Origin: Anarhynchus alexandrinus
Lineage: Eukaryota > Chordata > Aves > Charadriiformes > Charadriidae
Reading direction: 5' to 3'
Length of the DNA: 64,000 bases
Assembly (NCBI GenBank): GCA_008711295.1
Contig: VUYV01000003.1
Coordinates: forward strand, 4,468,029 to 4,532,028
Shown: piece by piece, positions 37,901 to 52,900 of the stretch
How positions within the stretch are numbered: position 1 is the first letter of the stretch
Layout: the number at the start of each line of letters is the position of its first letter
Program-made: the position numbers and the translations under genes
Notes under the pieces: generated by a model
What the model saw: the letters and a program-made list of their open reading frames with translations, nothing else
The model's database searches: none
What the model was told of the DNA's origin: nothing

Positions 37901-40900
37901 TTATGGTTTACAGGGATTATTCACCTACTACGGCACTACTGACCAGTGTTCCTCAGCAGAACAACAGACAACAAGAAAAGATCTCTTATTAATTCCCCCT
38001 TTCATCACTTGTTGTAGCAATTGAAGTTCTCTGGGAACTTCTCTGTTCAAATACTGATCACATTTAACCTTATGATAGATTTTGCAAACAAATTCAGCTA
38101 ATTTGCTTACATTAGGAGTAAAAAAAAAACTTGCTTGTGGTTTTGTTGGGTTTTTTTTTTTTTGGAAACATCATTTAGATACTAAAATGTACGGATAATT
38201 CAAAAATTTGTTTGACTAAATATTATGCAGTTTCAAGATACTTGCTGACAAGTTTCTTTAAAAGACAAAGTTTTAAGGATGATCTTAGTGAAACAATGTG
38301 TTTAGATACATTGTCACATTTACAGCACCTCTAAATTAAATTGTAAAATACATCACAAACAAAAACATTATTTGCTTTGCTATTTTCAATTAGAAACTAA
38401 ACTTTCAAAATATTTATAAATTATTTTTTGCAAAAGAAATTATTACTGGAAATTCATGCTGGAAGTGCCTTACTAGCTCATTTTCAAATGAGGCTATGTA
38501 CACATTCCAATAGAGCAAGTACTCATCATTTCCTGTCTGAACCTGGAAAGTTCTCCTTGCAGTATCACTGCTGCACTCGTGTTCCTCCTGTATGTCACCA
38601 CAAGGCACATGCTATTCACCAGACTGGGAGCTCAGTGTGGATGAAGTTTATTTAGAGTTGGCCTTTGGCCTTTTGTCTTTGGAGGGAGCAGCATCTTCCT
38701 TTAACTTTTTGAAACACTGCATGACCTCTTGTGCTCTCTCAAGGCCTGTACGTGAAGCAAGCTTCAGACAACACATGGACATAGCATATAAATGAACAAG
38801 GGGGAAAGCAAATACCTCCTGCATTGCTGGGAAGCAATAAAAGTACAGATGTAGGCCATAGTCAACGATATAGGTTGTTTTGGTGACCTGTTTGCTTGCC
38901 TGCTCCATCTCTCTTGCAGACAATTATAGCAACATCACAGGTTTGGATGTCCTAAATAGGACATATTTGGCTTCCTGATTGTTGTTGAGCAAAAGCAGTT
39001 ATTGCAACTTCTGTTTGAGAGTAGGTTGAGGTCTGGAATCCCTCTCAGTTGACTTTTTTTTTTTTTTGGTCAAAATAGCTTTGTTGTACTTTTTCCCTCT
39101 ACTCTCCTCTATTTCACCAGTGGGGTCACAATGAAGGTTAGCAGACACTAAGGTGTGGCACAGGGAATTTTGCTTTCACAATTTTTTCAGACTAGCCATT
39201 TGGACACTAATGGTTCTGCCTTTTCTCCAAGACTTGTCTAATTAAGATTTGGGTTGGAGTCAGACCTTTCCACCCCATAGTATTTGTATCAGACAGTTCT
39301 TTGTGTTTGACCCTGCATTTTGTTCCCTTGTGCAAGCAATTGTAACATGTGACAGAAAGTGCTTCCTAAGAGTGATACACGATATTATCTTCCAGACTTT
39401 CAGTGTATTGTGCTTGCTGCTCCATGTCTTGTTCGTCCAGCACTCCAGTCTAAGCCCTCTTGGGGCACCTTATGAATCTCGTGAAAGTGGGTCTTGGTTT
39501 GCTCAAATTTTTAATTATTTTCACAAATCTAAGCACTTTCAGCAGACTCTACCACTGTCTGATAAGTAAATCCAATGACTCTACAATTTTTATCCAGTTA
39601 TCATCCAGTTGTTTTGGGGTACAGAACTGACAGGACTAATTAAGATTGTAACTAACCATGGGAGCTGTGTTGCATGAGCTTTCCTTTTTGTGCAGTTGCT
39701 AGGCAGCCACTTGCAATACTATCTGCGTTTTATCAAACCTTGTCTCATTCTTGAAGGTTCAAGGACTGATAAAGACTTCAATATAGTAGTTTTTAGCCAT
39801 TGCTTGCTTGACTCAACATCTGGGCGGTAATTGATGGCAGGGTAACTACTTAGAGTCCCTTAAATATATGCAAATCCAATTGAAGAAAAAAGAAACATTT
39901 CTTACTGGGTACGCCTTTTTATTCATAATCAACATGTACATTAGCAGCCTTTTCCCTTTCTCAGTGGCTTTCAAATATAAACCTACAATTGAGAGGAACT
40001 GAAATGGCAGAGAGTAAACTCTGCCTTATAGATCATTTACCACCCAGTGTTACATTGTAAATATAGGCAATAGGTGTTGCAGAATATCTGCTAATCTTAA
40101 TGTCCATTTTTGTTATTTCTTACTAAAACTGAATAATACTAATCAGTAAAGATTTTAGTCCTCAGTTTCTTAAATTTGTCTATACCAGTTTGTACTGTTT
40201 TTCAAAAATGTAATTAAACAAGCAGCAGTAACTATCCAGGAATGAAGTACTTAAGTTTAGTTATAAGGGACCCTTCGAAGGAGGAAGTAAACATGATTAA
40301 CTTCTACTGTCCCTCTGCCTTTCTATGAGAAACTGATTTAACAAACTAGACTTTTAGAAACTGACAGACTCTCAGGAAATAGCTATTTTTACAAAGTTTA
40401 GAAGTTGTCAATACTATTCAAAAAATAGAAATCTAGGAAGTCTTTTGTTTCCCTGGAATTGTCATAAAATTATTCTCCATAGCCTTCATAGCTACAGCAG
40501 CTATATTGGCAGTTGACACAAAACAGTAGTGATAATCTAAGGGTGTTCTTATATGATGTAACATATACCAGTATGTATGTGATACTTGCATAAACTTATT
40601 TAATGTTGGAGTTTTGACAAGAGCCAAGCCTAGTTATTATTCCATTTCTCCAGGCAATGTGTTCAAGTGCAGAAGTTACTGTTAGTCCTTCTTTGTTCTG
40701 ACTCACATGGGATAGGTCGGGGGAGTGCTTTTGGTTTACGTTAAAAAAAAAACAAACCACAAATAAATAGAAGTTGCAAACATTATATTGCATGCTATTT
40801 GCTGATGGCATGGGTAGCTATATTAATGTGTTATATCCTGTTTTACGCATGGTTTAATACAGTGTTGTTTTCCTCTTAGACCAATCAACTGTGGGATACC

Positions 40901-43900
40901 TCTATTAGACCCACAGTAAATTGCTTCTCCTTGCTAGCAATGCCACAAAGCAGTAACAACTGCAGGGAAGCCAAGGATGTTAGCCTGTCTTCTACATCAG
41001 AGGATCTTCAGAGGCTGGCTGCTGAGCTGCCAGACGTGTGGCAGCTGGGAGCTGACAAAACCACTGGGAATCCATTGGCCCAGATATCCAGCTCCCAGCT
41101 CTTCTCACTTGGGTGTGGAGGACAGCTGAACTTCTTTGTGTACGGGGCTGCAGCACCCCGGGCATTTCTCTCCTTTCTTCCACTCATCTCCTACTGACTC
41201 AGCCTTGCATAGCTCACATGAATGCCTCTGTCCCCTTTATGCCATCGCACCAAGATTGCCCTCATTTTTTGGAGGGGTCGAAAGAACAACAACCATCAAA
41301 ATGGCATTCTGCCACAGGGGCTGCTTGTTTGTAGCTTGAGCTTTTTGGAACAGGGTATTCCCATTGTTTGGAAGGTCATGGTGTGATCTGACATCAGCAG
41401 TAACAGCAAGCAGGAAAACAATCAAGGGCCCTTTGAGTCGCTCAGACTCCAAAAATCGCATTTCATAAAAAATACTCTCCCTCTCTCTCTTGCTATATAT
41501 ATGCATATATGTGTGTGTATATATAAGTGTATCCACATATACACACTTATACATATATATTTTATATACATAGTGTGTGTACATATATATGTGTGCATAT
41601 ATGTGTATATGTCTATTTTATATATACATCTATATAAATTAAGTAAATGGAAATTTTGAGGGAAAATAAAGAAACTGAAAAACTATAATATTCATCAAAA
41701 TGTTTGTCAGTAGGAGATAGGAAATACTTAAATGAATACCACAGAATTCATGACTGATGAAGTATCCTAATAGTTTCAGAGATATAACAGAAGATTTAAA
41801 TTTGATCATGGATCAAATGTAATTAAAAAAACTTGAAAGGAAAGAAAAATAGCATAAATGTGGGAGGAACCAAACTTAGAGAACCCTGTTCAGTATGGAT
41901 TGATTAGATTCAATCTCTCAGGATGGAGTGAATTCCATAATAAAAAGTCTTATTTATGATCTACCAGTAAGCAAGAAGAATATAATTACATTCAAATAGA
42001 TTATTCATGTTATCCTGCATTGACTTTTTTTCTCTTCCTGTGAATTTTTTTCTTTAAACTATCATTTGCAACTCAGTTTTTTTTAAAAAATGTTTATATT
42101 TATAGTCCTTTTAGCATACTTGGCACTTTTTTCTGATAGAGGAGACACTACTGAGCTCTATAATAATTTAAATAACCGTTTATGGATACATTCTCTTCTC
42201 ACATATTAGTTATAAATGATTAATGTGGCTTTTTTCAGCTTTTTATCTGGCAGCCTTTTCTGAATGCGAACAGAAAAACAGTGTAATGCAGAAATAACTT
42301 TTATATTTACTTTTAAATTATACTGACCTCAATATTCTAGATAGCTCAGAAAAATAAAGTTCCTCAAAATATTTTTACGTGAAAATATAATTGTTCTATT
42401 AAGCATTTTCTGTACCCTCTATAGTTAGTAACCTGGATGAAATAGATTCTAAAACCTCAAACAGAGTAAGATTGGTGGATTAAAGCATTTAGATTTTTTT
42501 TACACAGGATTTTCTTTTTTGTGAAACTGGAAGAGGAAAATTCAGTGTTCTACTTTTCCTATTCTTAATCCATATCTCATATTGAAAGTGATTAAAATAT
42601 TATTTTAACATTTATAGAACACACTGCAACTGAGAGAAATTCTGCATGTTTAGCCAGTGACTTCTATTTATCTAAAAGCTTGAATTATAACTCTTGTAGC
42701 AGACAAATGCCCTTGCTCAGTACCATTAGATATTTTATGCATTATAAATTTGGGGCTTAAATCCTCTGTACTAATTTCCAACTGATGTTACTTTTGAAAG
42801 AAGAATGGTAACCTGAATGTGAAATTTGTAATACAACCTGAATACCATACTATGGGACTCAGACAGCTAAGACAAGATGGCACTTCTCCCACATTCTATT
42901 CAAAGGTGCTAACATGATTGCACTGAGGTAGTACTGTTACCATTTTAAAGGATTTATTATCGGCTGACTGTGCTCTGGGATATGCTGTGCTGTAATAAGA
43001 AAACATTTTTTAAACAGTTCTAATAAGCAGCTGCCTATTAGCCAGTCATTTCACGAAAACCGAAATACACATTCTGTAGCATCTAAGAAGCAAAAAAAGT
43101 ATTATGTTACCAGTTCAAAAAATGTATGTTTTGTATTTTCTTTGCAAAAGTTTTTGGTGCGATAATAGAAGATAAGTCTAAGAATCGCAAAAAAAAAAAA
43201 GAAAAAAGGCTATGACAGCTGTAGACGTCTGTAATCACCACCATCAGCATGGATTGAAATATATCTGAGTTTTGCTATTTGGCAGTTATTGAAAATACAG
43301 ATCAAACGTTTTAGTAGTTACATATAACATTTTACTTTGTGAAAATAATGGTAAAACTAATGACGACCATGTCTTTTGGACATATTTAGTCAGGATTTAA
43401 CAGTAGTACAGGATTAGGTAAAGAAAAGTCATAATTCCCACACTGATGCTTTTGTAATATATTGATATTTCACTCTAAGCCTCACCTACAGAGCTACTTT
43501 GCTTTCATTTTTAACATTTCAAAAGCTATTTCGGACATATTTCTCCTAAGCAACAGGCAATGATCTACAGTTGAGTACCATAACAAAACTGGATAGTGGA
43601 AAGTGTTTATCAAAGGCATACCTGTCCAGCTCTTGCATTTTCACAGACAAAAGTATCGTAGAATACAGCAAACTGTGGGGCATTGTCATTAACATCCAAA
43701 ATTCTTACATAGACAGGAACACGAGTAGTATCTTTAGGATTGTCTGACAGGAGAAGAGAGAAGAATAATTAATTTATTTTCCAACTCAAAGTTTTCTTTT
43801 TTTCTTCCAAATTTCATGAGCAATAGACATGCAAGATTAGGTATGAAACTGGCCAAAATTTAACATACAAACTGATACCAGGTAAGAATTAGGTCTCCTG

Positions 43901-46900
43901 AAAAATAAGGTGAAATTTTGCTTAGAGTAAAAAATAAATTAAAGTATTGGTATTTAGTGAGCAATTAAGATTTTACACAAAAATAGGGGCTGCAACTGTT
44001 AATAATCTATGTAAATATAGTATATGAAAAGTATGCCCACTACTATAATGATAAATTTCATTATTTTGTGGGGTCAAGAGTATTATTCTGCTGTAAGGTT
44101 TCGATTTTTAATTTTAAATTTATTTGTGATCAGCTTTGTTTTACACAGAAAACACATTATTGATTTTGTGCATAGTATTATTTAGAGTGCCCTCTCATTA
44201 GTATCGGTTAATTCAGGAATACAAGAGTCTCTGTTCTCACTTGCTGATCTAGTTGCTGTACCAAGAATCTGAAATAATGCCTGGGAGTAAAAAAGTGCAG
44301 CCATTTCTTGGAATTCTGCTAGACGGTAGATAAATGCTATATGATTTCGCAACTTTAATAGAATGAGATAATTAACAATAGAGATTATTTGAAACTACCT
44401 ATTTTTGATTCTTTTTTTTTCCTTTTAAGCTTCTTAAAATAAAACAGTAAACATTTAGGAGTAGCTGGCATTAAGTTCACTTGTTATTAATATCATGTTT
44501 GCTAAAGAGTGAGGTGTGGATCTTTTTGACAACCTGAATTGTTTTAAATGGCAGGTTTAGGGCACTGTTTTTCATGGCCTTTTGCATTTTTGTACTCACT
44601 TTCCAAATATTTTCTTTTCTTAATACTGCTTTCCCATTTAGTTATGCTTCACAGGTAATATTTTTAAAGTTTTAAAGACCTAAATCTCCCTCTTCACTTC
44701 TTTCTCCACAACTAACGTACCTCTTTGGAGAATGCTAGCTACTCCAAAGAGGTCCAGAATGTAAATTTGCTCAAAGTATCCTGACAAGGAAATAAGTTGT
44801 GCACTATGATATAAGCATACAAGAATACTAATTTTTTTCTTTATATAAATACTTCTGAAAAGCATTCTTACAACATTGGACAGCACTGTGAAGGACTGTA
44901 AACTCAGGATCATGCATCTCAAGGGAAAAAGGAAGGCTTTTTAAAAAAAGTACATCTACCAGGCGTGCTCAATACAACCAGCCTATTACTCTGGACTACA
45001 CAAATGGGGACAGGCAGGCTAAGAGCGGTTAATTGGCTGGACACAGTGTTCCTTGTAGTTATCTGCAGTGTAGTTCTTGCCAGCCATGTTTCACTGCTGA
45101 TCAGCATTTTTTTCTTTTATTTTGACTAAAATAGAATTAACCCTAAAAAATCAGTGTCTTTGAAAGCAAGTGATCCTCACCAGCTGATTTCAAAGAGCAG
45201 ACCATTGTCCCTTAGAAAATTTTCTGTCAGGCGATTAGAGTTAATCTCAATATTGTAGCACGTTTAAGAGGAGCTCTGCTTTGCTCTTTGTGCTTTCAAC
45301 ATGAAAATATCTACAGAGAGCTAATTTAAATAGTCTAAGAAATGTTACAGCTTAGGGATCAAATTGAACCTAGCTTGTAAGATGTATTGATTCCATGAGC
45401 TGTACGTGTAGATACCATAGGAAGAGACAATGAAATTATTTCTAAGGAAATGAAGAAAACAATATACGCAAAAACATAGATTACCATCCTGAACTCTGCT
45501 ACTTTAACATGCTAAATCATGCAATTGTTCTCAAAGAAAAGGAAGAAAACAGAATTACTCCAGTGTTATTATTTAATTTGGTAACATAGCAGAAGTAACT
45601 AGGACATTAAAAGTCAGTGGTGTAAGTAGCTGAGGAAAAAACAATGAGGAAACGGCTGCTTTTAGCTACCCCCAATTTACTTTCCCAAAATATCTTATAG
45701 AAAGGGGCAGGGGGGAAAGAAGAGAAGTTTTCTCTCATGAAGTCCCAGATGGAACTTTGCAGGCTAAGGAAAACTGAAAGGAAAGAGAGACCAAATTGGC
45801 TTACTGATCTCAGCTGCTATAACGCTAAGATTGTGCCATTGTGATATCTCACGGTCAAGTGGCTTAGAAGTATAGATGGATCCATTTCCAGAATGAATAT
45901 TAAATATCCTGTCAAGGTCAGTGTGACGATCTAGAGAAAACCTAAATATGATAAAGAAAGAAAAAGTATTGTCAAAATGATAGAAAATGGAAGAAAGCGT
46001 ATGTTTCACAAGAAGTCAATAAAGATTTTAGGTTTTATACATTACATTACAAAGGTTAGTTTTGAGAAGACATATATTTAGTTTCTGTAAAAACTTACAA
46101 AAATTCTCAAGTTTAGTTCCATAGAATGAGGAATAAAAATTGCAAAAAATTCATAAATATGATACAATAGTGTAATATTTGATCATCTGAGCTTTTATAG
46201 ACATCTATAAGAATTATAAAAAATAAGTCAGAATTTCAACATGATGATTAAAGAATTGTTTTAATCCTGAAATGAAAATTGTCTTTGATGTACTGTTCCT
46301 TCAGACTGAGACTGACAACTAATTTATGAGCTTTTCAAAAGTATTTTTATAAGCTCAGCTTCTACACTTTAGGATATATTAATTTACTAGAGATCAAGTT
46401 AAAAAAAATCTCTATAAAAATATGTTTGCATGCAGAATTTTCACTTTCATGAATACACTGATGTTAAAGGACCATCTATGTTGCTATAGTTGCTATATTT
46501 CTGCAGGCAAAGCTTCTACTAACACAATATGGCAGAATGTCAAACTAGAACCAGAAAATTGCTCTTTCCTCCATTTTTTCTAATATTTAACACTGCCTTC
46601 AAAGTTAGGATTGAACCTTTGATGTAGAATTAAATGTAGGATTTTGTGAAGTACAGAACATTTATCCAACAACCTGGCAGAACTGGGCCAAATTAAAAAA
46701 AAAAAGTCTGCTGGTACACTTGTACAGTGCAATAGAAACAGTTGTTCGTGTTTTTATGAATTTTTATGAGTGATCTAAGCAGTTCATCAAGTATATCTGT
46801 TTTTACTTACAGTACTTAACTAAGTTGAGCCAAATGAAAAAATGCCACAATATGAAAATAATGTCCATAACATTTTAGTGGGTTTTGCTTGCTCACTCTA

Positions 46901-49900
46901 CCACACACAATGACATAAATATGTAAAACAAACAAACAAACAAACAAAACCCCAACAAACAAGCCAACACCAAAAGGAATACAAAAACAAAACAAAAGGA
47001 AATTAAAACAGCCAAAAAGACTTCTGAAAGTGAATGAAAGACTTGCTCAAATTATTCTTTTTACTACTAGTTGACTATAATAACTGTTAGTTAGAATTAA
47101 ACAAAAATATGTTATTTTTCAGAGAAACTATATTTAAGACTTTTTGGTTTATATGATAAGCATTTTATTTTACTTCATCCATGGAAAGAGTTTTAATGAG
47201 GAAAAGATCTTATTTTGACAGCACTCTAGCTAACAGTTTTCGATAGACAATAATCACTTTGCTAGCTAATGAGACCTATTCTACATTGTTTCAGTAAGAA
47301 TTCCATACCATTTCATAATAGCCATGAGACAATCACATACTTTTACTCCATCATATTAGTTCTAATGGCCTGAAAATGCTACCAAAATTATTATTTTCAG
47401 AAGATATTCACTGAACAGAAAGAGAAAGTGCAACAGGAAGCTATCGGCACTCAATTTATAGGAAGTCGAACTTGTATAGAGTTTTAATAAACAGAAACTA
47501 ATGTTTTAAAATAAACAACTACACAGAAAAAAATTAAGAACTGAATAAATTCTACAATCTGAAGCGGTAAGATTTTTTTTTAATAGTAGTATTAAAATAT
47601 TATACAAACTGCCCTAATTTCAAAGTATGACAACTTTCAAAATACTTTAGTTTAAATGTTAGCTTTTCACTTCTGGGGTAACGGCATAGTACTTTGTATT
47701 TAATATTGGTATTGTAAGACGTAAAAGCTTGTAAAAACTTATTCTAGGTAGTTGTTTGAATTAGTATACAAGGTTGTTTTAGAAGTTGAGGAACAGAGCA
47801 AATACTAAACAGAATTTGGTCTAGCCTACGTAAATTGTTTCAAAGTTCTTGTCTTCAACTAGATAGCATTAAATGAAAGCTAAAAGAAATGACTGTACTA
47901 TGAAAAGCATTTTCACATATATCTTTGACATTTTTCTTCAAGAGAACTAATTCTAGATTCAATAGTACATTTGAAATCTTAGAAATTTCTTTGCCCTTAT
48001 TACTATTGGTTTGCTCCATCTGCCTCTTCTAAATTATTTTCTATGGGAGAATGAAAGAAACGTCAACAGGACATAGAAAAATTATATAAAATAATCTTTA
48101 TTTTGCTACTCTCTAAAAATAACAGTGATGAGGGAAATACCTGCCACAGTTCTTCAATTCGTCAGGTTGTGTCAGAAACAAAATGAGTCAAAGCTCATTT
48201 GTTTGTTCTTTTTCCAGTCACAATTAAGAAATTGTAACTACTAAAATCGTCAGTTGTGTCATGCAATTAGAGTGGATAAAAGATGTAATTCTAAGTTATT
48301 TACATATTCTTAAATTTTAGAGGCTTGGTGTTATCTCTTATCTTTTCCATACACGCAAATCACCGTAGGAGAAAATTATATTCAGTTTCATTTCGTAATC
48401 CAGTTTTACCACCTGGGCCTCATTAAGAAGTATGTGGCAATTGACTTCAAAGTCAGTAAATAAGGTTCTTTTGCTGGAATATAACTTTTGCACTTCGCTC
48501 GGTATTTCAGACAACACACATACAACTTGGACATCATCTTACCTGTTTATCTTAAAGCTTAGTATAGAAAAATAAATCAAAAAAAACCCACAAAACCCCA
48601 CACCAAAATATCGTTTACTACATTCAGCTATATGTATTGTAGTATGTAGGATCTAATAGTATACATAGGGAAGATTTTTAAAGATACTAATCTTTCAATG
48701 TCTGATTGCTTGGATTATTTAAGCACACACAAAGATAATTTTATCCTGTATAGCAATCACTCTGACAAACCTACAAAGCAGGAGACACCAGCCAGAGCAG
48801 GTGAGATGAGCACTGCATACATTCCAGGACTGCCCCGGGGACGCATTAGAAAGCTCTGGGCAGTTCCTGGGCCACAGACGGGTTTGGCATTTTTTCACAG
48901 TGTGAAGCAAGAAGCAGTCTTTAAGACCCTACTTGAAATCAATGTGTAATTTTATAAGTTTTCTGAGATTTGAAGTATAGAAAACACTTCCTATGTCTTC
49001 TTTTGTGTGCAAGTGAATGGCTGTTCCCTGAGGTGTTAGGAGGCTTATGAATAGCATCATTCTCAATTCTTTCTGTCTCTGGAACACTAATAAATAACAG
49101 AAAAAAACATTAGCATCTTTTTCCTGTGCACAATGTGCACGTCAAAATTCATGTTGTATTACTGTTTCTCTTAATATCTTTAGCAAATGATGTATTTACA
49201 GACTGGAGTATTACCTTATTGGACTTGAGGCTGAATCAGGATCCCGTGCCATTACTGTACCTATTATCGTCCCCAACTCAATATCTTCATGCACCTCAAA
49301 AAGGTAAGAAGATCTGCTGAAGATAGGAGGTTCATCTACATCTTCTACAGAGATTTTCACTATGGTTGTATCCTTAAAAGGCCCAAGATAATAAAAGCGT
49401 GGATCCACATGGGTATTTTCAGCTTCTACTTTTAAGGTGTAAAGTCGTCTCGTCTCATAGTCCAGTGGCTAAAAACAAAAATTATGATAAAGTTTATTAA
49501 ATTGTATTACATCTTGACAGATGTTGAGCTATGTATCTAATGGAAACTGAAGAGGACTCAAGCCTTGTTAGATCTTGCCCTGGGTTGGGGGAACCCCAAT
49601 ACAGTTCAAATTTTCCACAGCATAAGGATCACTTTCTCTAGTAAGAAATTTTCATTGTTTCTAGAGGAAGTTTATCTTCCTAAATATTATTTGAATTATC
49701 ATAACACCGATAAGCAAATGTTTCTCAGTGTAAATTTACCAATTATTTAGTGAATTTTGCAGCTCTTTCAAAGAATATGGATTTGAAACAATCACATAAG
49801 CATTTACAATACTTGAAATACAGACTTGAAATACTGACATTTCAGAACAAGGTACTTCATAGTAATATTTCTCAGGAAATACTATAAACTCTTGGATACT

Positions 49901-52900
49901 CAAAATAGCCTGAGTACCTTTATTGTCAAAGAAACATAGCTGGCCTTAAATATCAGGAATGTGTTTGGTTTCTTTTAAGGAGGGTGTGTGTGTAAATGTT
50001 CTCTATATCTAGTGAAACAGTAAGAGCTTAATCTTGTTCCTTTTCATTTAATTTAATGAATTCAACATCAGAGATTTGACATTTTTGTCAGCAGTTCCTT
50101 TTCAAAATGAAAGGAAGAATGGTCCAGGGTTATAATTAGAAACCATTTTGGATAGAAAAGAACCTCTATTCCTTCAAATTTTTCTAACTGTCATAGAAGA
50201 AAAGTGTTAGCTAATTAATGATATTGAGGAAATGAACAAACTGAGAATTTAGCTTTCTGACACAAAGAAGACTTCATTAACTACCCCAAAATCTAAGGGA
50301 GATATCAAACCAGTGGTTTTCATTCATCAAAATGGGTGGTAGAAGACTTTTTTTTTTGTCTGCCTAACTGCTTTTAAATACAAATTAATGTTCATGAAAG
50401 ATGCCAGAAATCTAAATATTCTATTTAAGAGCAGAAAAATGCAGTCCAGTAAAAGAATGAGTTTCCCCACTGCACCAAACTTGTTTAAGAAGGAAGGATA
50501 TCTATAAATATAATTGAGAAATGCAACACAGTGCTGCTATTTGAGCTGGATCTGAGACTATCAGTGTGTCTATAAAGTGCAGCATGCTGCTGTTAAGGGA
50601 TGCTGGCTTCAAGCCTAGAAGCAAAAAAGCTATGTTAGTCCTGCTTTATTCTAATTAGCTGGCTTAATTTGCCAGAAGGTGCGCCACACAGATGTAGTTA
50701 ACTTGCTTCTAGTACGTTCATGTCCAGTTTGGACATCTCTTCAGAATATGCTGCAAAACATGGATATAAAATGGGTGGATTATGCAGGTATTCCAACATA
50801 TCAGCAGTAATGAACAAAGCTGCTGCCCAAATATATGGAATTGTGGCAAAGCAATTATTTTGTCTGAGAACAAGTATAGAAAAACTTGCATAGAAAGAGT
50901 TCTTTTGTAGCAAGTATTAAATTCAGACTTATTAACTTAAGGGCTCAGTAAAGGAATGCCAACTATTTGTAGTTACTTACCACTGAAAACAGAAATGACA
51001 ATCAATGTGGCTAAATAAGAAAAAAATAAAGCATATTTTTGTACATGAACAAACTGAGCGTATCTTCTTCCTTGCTAGTTAATGCTGTTGTCTGCTATCC
51101 ATATAAGCTACTTATTTATCAATATGAGAAAGCATCCTGAAAATAGCAAAATGTGTCAGATTGCTAATAACAAAATGAGAAGATCTTGTTCATTAGCATT
51201 TATTGGTGACATTTTTGGAGCTGCTGTGTTATAGCTTAAAATTTTTTTATGCTTGATCCAGTTATTAGACTGTTTTTTTTCAAGACTGTATTAATTTAAT
51301 ATAATAGCAGTCTGTGTGAAAAATGTGAAGCAAGCAAGAAAAGAGCATCTCAAGAGAAGCCTTCACAAACTTTTAGGACAAGGAAAAATATTGGGCCCCA
51401 AACTGTATTTTCATTCCTTCCCAGCTAAACTACAATGCTGACTATGAACATAGAACATAGAGATTAAAAAAGAACACACTCTTATCTTTGCAGAACTTAT
51501 CTTTTCCTTAGTTGCCATTATCAAGATATGTGGAGATATATTTTATAGTAGTGTTTAATTCATTACTCTATGCTTAAGTTTTAAAAGCTAATATAAACAG
51601 CACTTTATGTCAGAAAAGCTGCCTGAACTCCTTAGAAACACATCTCAAAAACCCAAAGAAAAGGACTGAGGGACTTCTGGAAGGGAAATTGTTGAGAAGC
51701 AGGAGAATGGTGTTTCTAAGTGTAAGAACTTACACTTCTGAAAGTGCTCTGACGTGCAAGACAGAGGGCAGAACTAAACTAGCTCTGAAACAGGGACACC
51801 ATCATTATTCTCTGCTCGTTTGTTAACCAGCTGATGTGTTGGAAACAGGAACAAAACAATACAGCTTGCAACTCAACTTCCGTGAATGTGTTTGTGTTCT
51901 GGCATACACTGGTCGCCTAAATTGATGAGAACCTTCTAGATAACAGAAACCTATGTCTCTCAATAGTGAGTGAACTGCATATTGCTCGCTAAAGAAAATA
52001 GATTACATGAATACTAAAGAAGTCTGCATTTGAAATTACAGAGATAATTAGTACTAATACATTGGGGATGATCTATTTTTTACATACTTTGCTGGCAATA
52101 AGGCTTTAAACCTGTGCTGCATCTCAGATATTGTTACCAACTCTTATTTCCAGTTAATCTTAAAAGGAAATAGTACCATTCAGTCCCTGATGGAGGATGC
52201 TCACAAGTGTTAAGGAGTTAGAACATGGCATCACATGACCTAAGCCCTTTATTCCAATGAACATTCTTGGCATAACATTGACACCAAAACCATTTAGTGG
52301 ATGTTGTTAATAGACACCTTTCGCACAGTTATGATGCCTTCCTGTGTGTCCTTCTGCGTCACAATATCAAACATATCTGTCCCATCGCCATCTATAATTC
52401 TGTATTCTACTTCTGCATTTTTTCCAGTGTCTGCATCTGTGGCTTTGACACTGCCAATGGCTGTCCCAACTGGGGAGGACTCAGGAATGCGGAGATGGAT
52501 GGTACCTGTCAAAGAAACAAAGAGCCACTCATGAGCCCCATAAGCCATTACACATGCACTAAATAACATTGTGTCACACCATAGCTGATTAGATATTTTT
52601 GTGTATCTTTTATTCTTGAGAACTTGCCATTTTATTCTGGGAGGATGGACAAAATGTGAGGCAGAGAACTATGCAGGGGAAAACTTTAGGTAGAAGATCG
52701 AAAACAGAATCATAAAAAACCCAAATCATCAAAAACACAATCATAGAAAAATAGGTTTGAAAAGGACCTTTTTTCTCCTGTCTCAAAGAAGAATCAACTA
52801 TGTCTGTACTTTTCTTGTCTATGTCGTTCCTGAAACATCATCTGGAAAGACTGTTCTGTGCTCTTTTCAGGCTTCACTCTGTTTTTTTTCCCTTAAATAT

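Larger units (their letters stand above)
35098..43621 (-). other. CDH10: Largest CDH10 intron in the window (8524 bp)
   Basis: Contains a 1.06-kb CR1 (35596-36656), a poly-T run at 38150, a GC-richer patch at about 40900-41340 with only chance frames, and a long TA/TG repeat at 41475-41637. No other gene recognised. Confidence 0.85.

Noticed and set aside
38648..38923. 91-codon minus-strand frame resembling a possible processed pseudogene
   Set aside because: I could not match it to any protein family, and no poly(A) tail or frame-broken neighbour supports retroposition.
40931..41197. 88-codon plus-strand frame in a GC-richer patch
   Set aside because: Lies inside a CDH10 intron on the opposite strand, with no motif or splice support.
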